From positions 1 to 64,000 of the forward strand of contig JACKLI010000002.1 of the NCBI GenBank assembly GCA_024235995.1: a DNA stretch of 64,000 bases, read 5' to 3'. This DNA comes from Burkholderiaceae bacterium. Its GTDB lineage: Bacteria > Pseudomonadota > Gammaproteobacteria > Burkholderiales > Burkholderiaceae_C. How positions within the stretch are numbered: position 1 is the first letter of the stretch; each line of letters opens with the position of its first letter. The notes beneath the pieces are model-generated. The model did no database searches and had not been told where the DNA came from. It saw nothing but the letters and a program-made list of their open reading frames with translations. Both the position numbers and the translations under genes were made by a program. Positions 63,537 to 64,000 of the stretch are shown in pieces.

Positions 63537-64000
63537 TCAGGGCGACGCCGCCGGGCTGAACAGGTCCACCCGGTCGGTCACCACGCCGTCGGTGCCCAGA
63601 TCGATGAGGCGCTGGGCGGCCCATTCGTCGTTGACGGTGTAGCTCAAGGCCCGCATGCCGGCGGCCTTGACCTGGGCGACGGTGCCCGCGTCCCACAGCG
63701 CGTGGTTGCAGACGATGGCCACGCAGCCCAGCTGCCGGGCGGTGTCCAGCCAGCCGTCCCACAGCGTGTCCAGCAGCAGGCCGCGCGGCAGTTGCGGCGC
63801 GGCCTGCCGGGCGCCGGCCAGCGATGCGGGCTTGAAGGAGGTCAGCAGCGGCGGCACGGCGGCGCCCTGCCACAGGCGCGCGGCCAGGGTGGCGACGGCC
63901 TGGCCGGTGGACTCTTCCAGGCCCGGGGTGGGCTTGATCTCGATGTCCAGGTGGTACCGGTTGCGCAGGCAAAAGCGGGCGATGCGCTCCAGCGTGGGCA
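63537..64000 (-). CDS. glycerophosphodiester phosphodiesterase, C-terminal part
   Basis: The gene enters from the right edge, so the N-terminus and start codon are outside. The visible about 154 residues include the metal/catalytic DIEIKP strand near the edge, TSFKPASL, a VNDEWAAQRLIDLGTDGVVTD segment and VDLFSP at the C-terminus, the GDPD TIM-barrel pattern. It hydrolyses deacylated phospholipids to glycerol-3-phosphate and an alcohol. The visible length is consistent with UgpQ-like proteins of about 250 residues. Confidence 0.88.
   Translation of the reverse strand, partial: PTLERIARFCLRNRYHLDIEIKPTPGLEESTGQAVATLAARLWQGAAVPPLLTSFKPASLAGARQAAPQLPRGLLLDTLWDGWLDTARQLGCVAIVCNHALWDAGTVAQVKAAGMRALSYTVNDEWAAQRLIDLGTDGVVTDRVDLFSPAASP

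Overview
The window is GC-rich bacterial chromosome, most likely from a member of the Comamonadaceae (Burkholderiales; Acidovorax/Ottowia/Alicycliphilus-like). The evidence is the gene content and order: ffh-ypjD-pilSR-ampD-nrdAB, prmA-accC-accB, lysA-lptM divergent from pilMNOPQ, aroK-aroB-dgt and hemA/prfA/prmC. A dispersed repeat of about 60-70 bp, built around a core like 'atagctgct-n-gcgctt', also recurs between and inside genes and is typical of this family. This assignment rests on pattern recognition, not on a database search. I found no rRNA, tRNA, CRISPR array, phage or transposase gene.

Layout. 0.1-6.0 kb holds housekeeping genes: a creatininase-family hydrolase, an AlaX-type tRNA editing protein, a DUF411 metal-binding protein, a cyclopropane-fatty-acid synthase and a DsbD-type disulfide reductase. 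6.3-14.6 kb is an accessory-looking block. A LysR regulator is divergent from a cystathionine beta-lyase, a complete amino-acid ABC importer, a DUF169 protein and an NDP-forming acyl-CoA synthetase. It looks like a self-contained uptake and C-S cleavage pathway for an unidentified sulfur amino acid. 15-26.4 kb holds ffh, ypjD, a small PP0621-type protein, pilS-pilR, ampD, nrdA-nrdB with two clear NrdR boxes, and a histone-H1-like protein. 26.5-32.7 kb is a minus-strand run: PfkB-family kinase, DUF3426 protein, prmA, accC, accB, a TlpA thioredoxin and an NTase-like protein. A fatty-acyl-CoA ligase, lysA, lptM and a class A penicillin-binding protein follow.

38.9-45.6 kb is the type IV pilus alignment and secretin operon pilMNOPQ, followed by an unusual Ig-like lipoprotein gene. 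aroK, aroB, dgt, an MFS transporter, a DUF1415 protein, a methyltransferase, two BON lipoproteins, prmC and prfA come next. 54.5-61.9 kb is a plus-strand minor-pilin cassette (pilV, pilW, pilX, pilY1, a PilE-type pilin, a FimT/GspH pseudopilin). It sits between prfA and hemA, which are usually adjacent in beta-proteobacteria. The window ends with hemA, a small membrane protein and the C-terminal part of a glycerophosphodiester phosphodiesterase.

How the genes connect. Three separate loci serve type IV pili: regulation (pilSR), assembly (pilMNOPQ) and priming or adhesion (pilVWXY1E-fimT). The best candidates for something undescribed are the metC/ABC/DUF169/acyl-CoA-synthetase island, the Ig-like lipoprotein attached to the pil operon, and the repeated co-option of the dispersed repeat as coding sequence, most clearly as the DsbD signal peptide.
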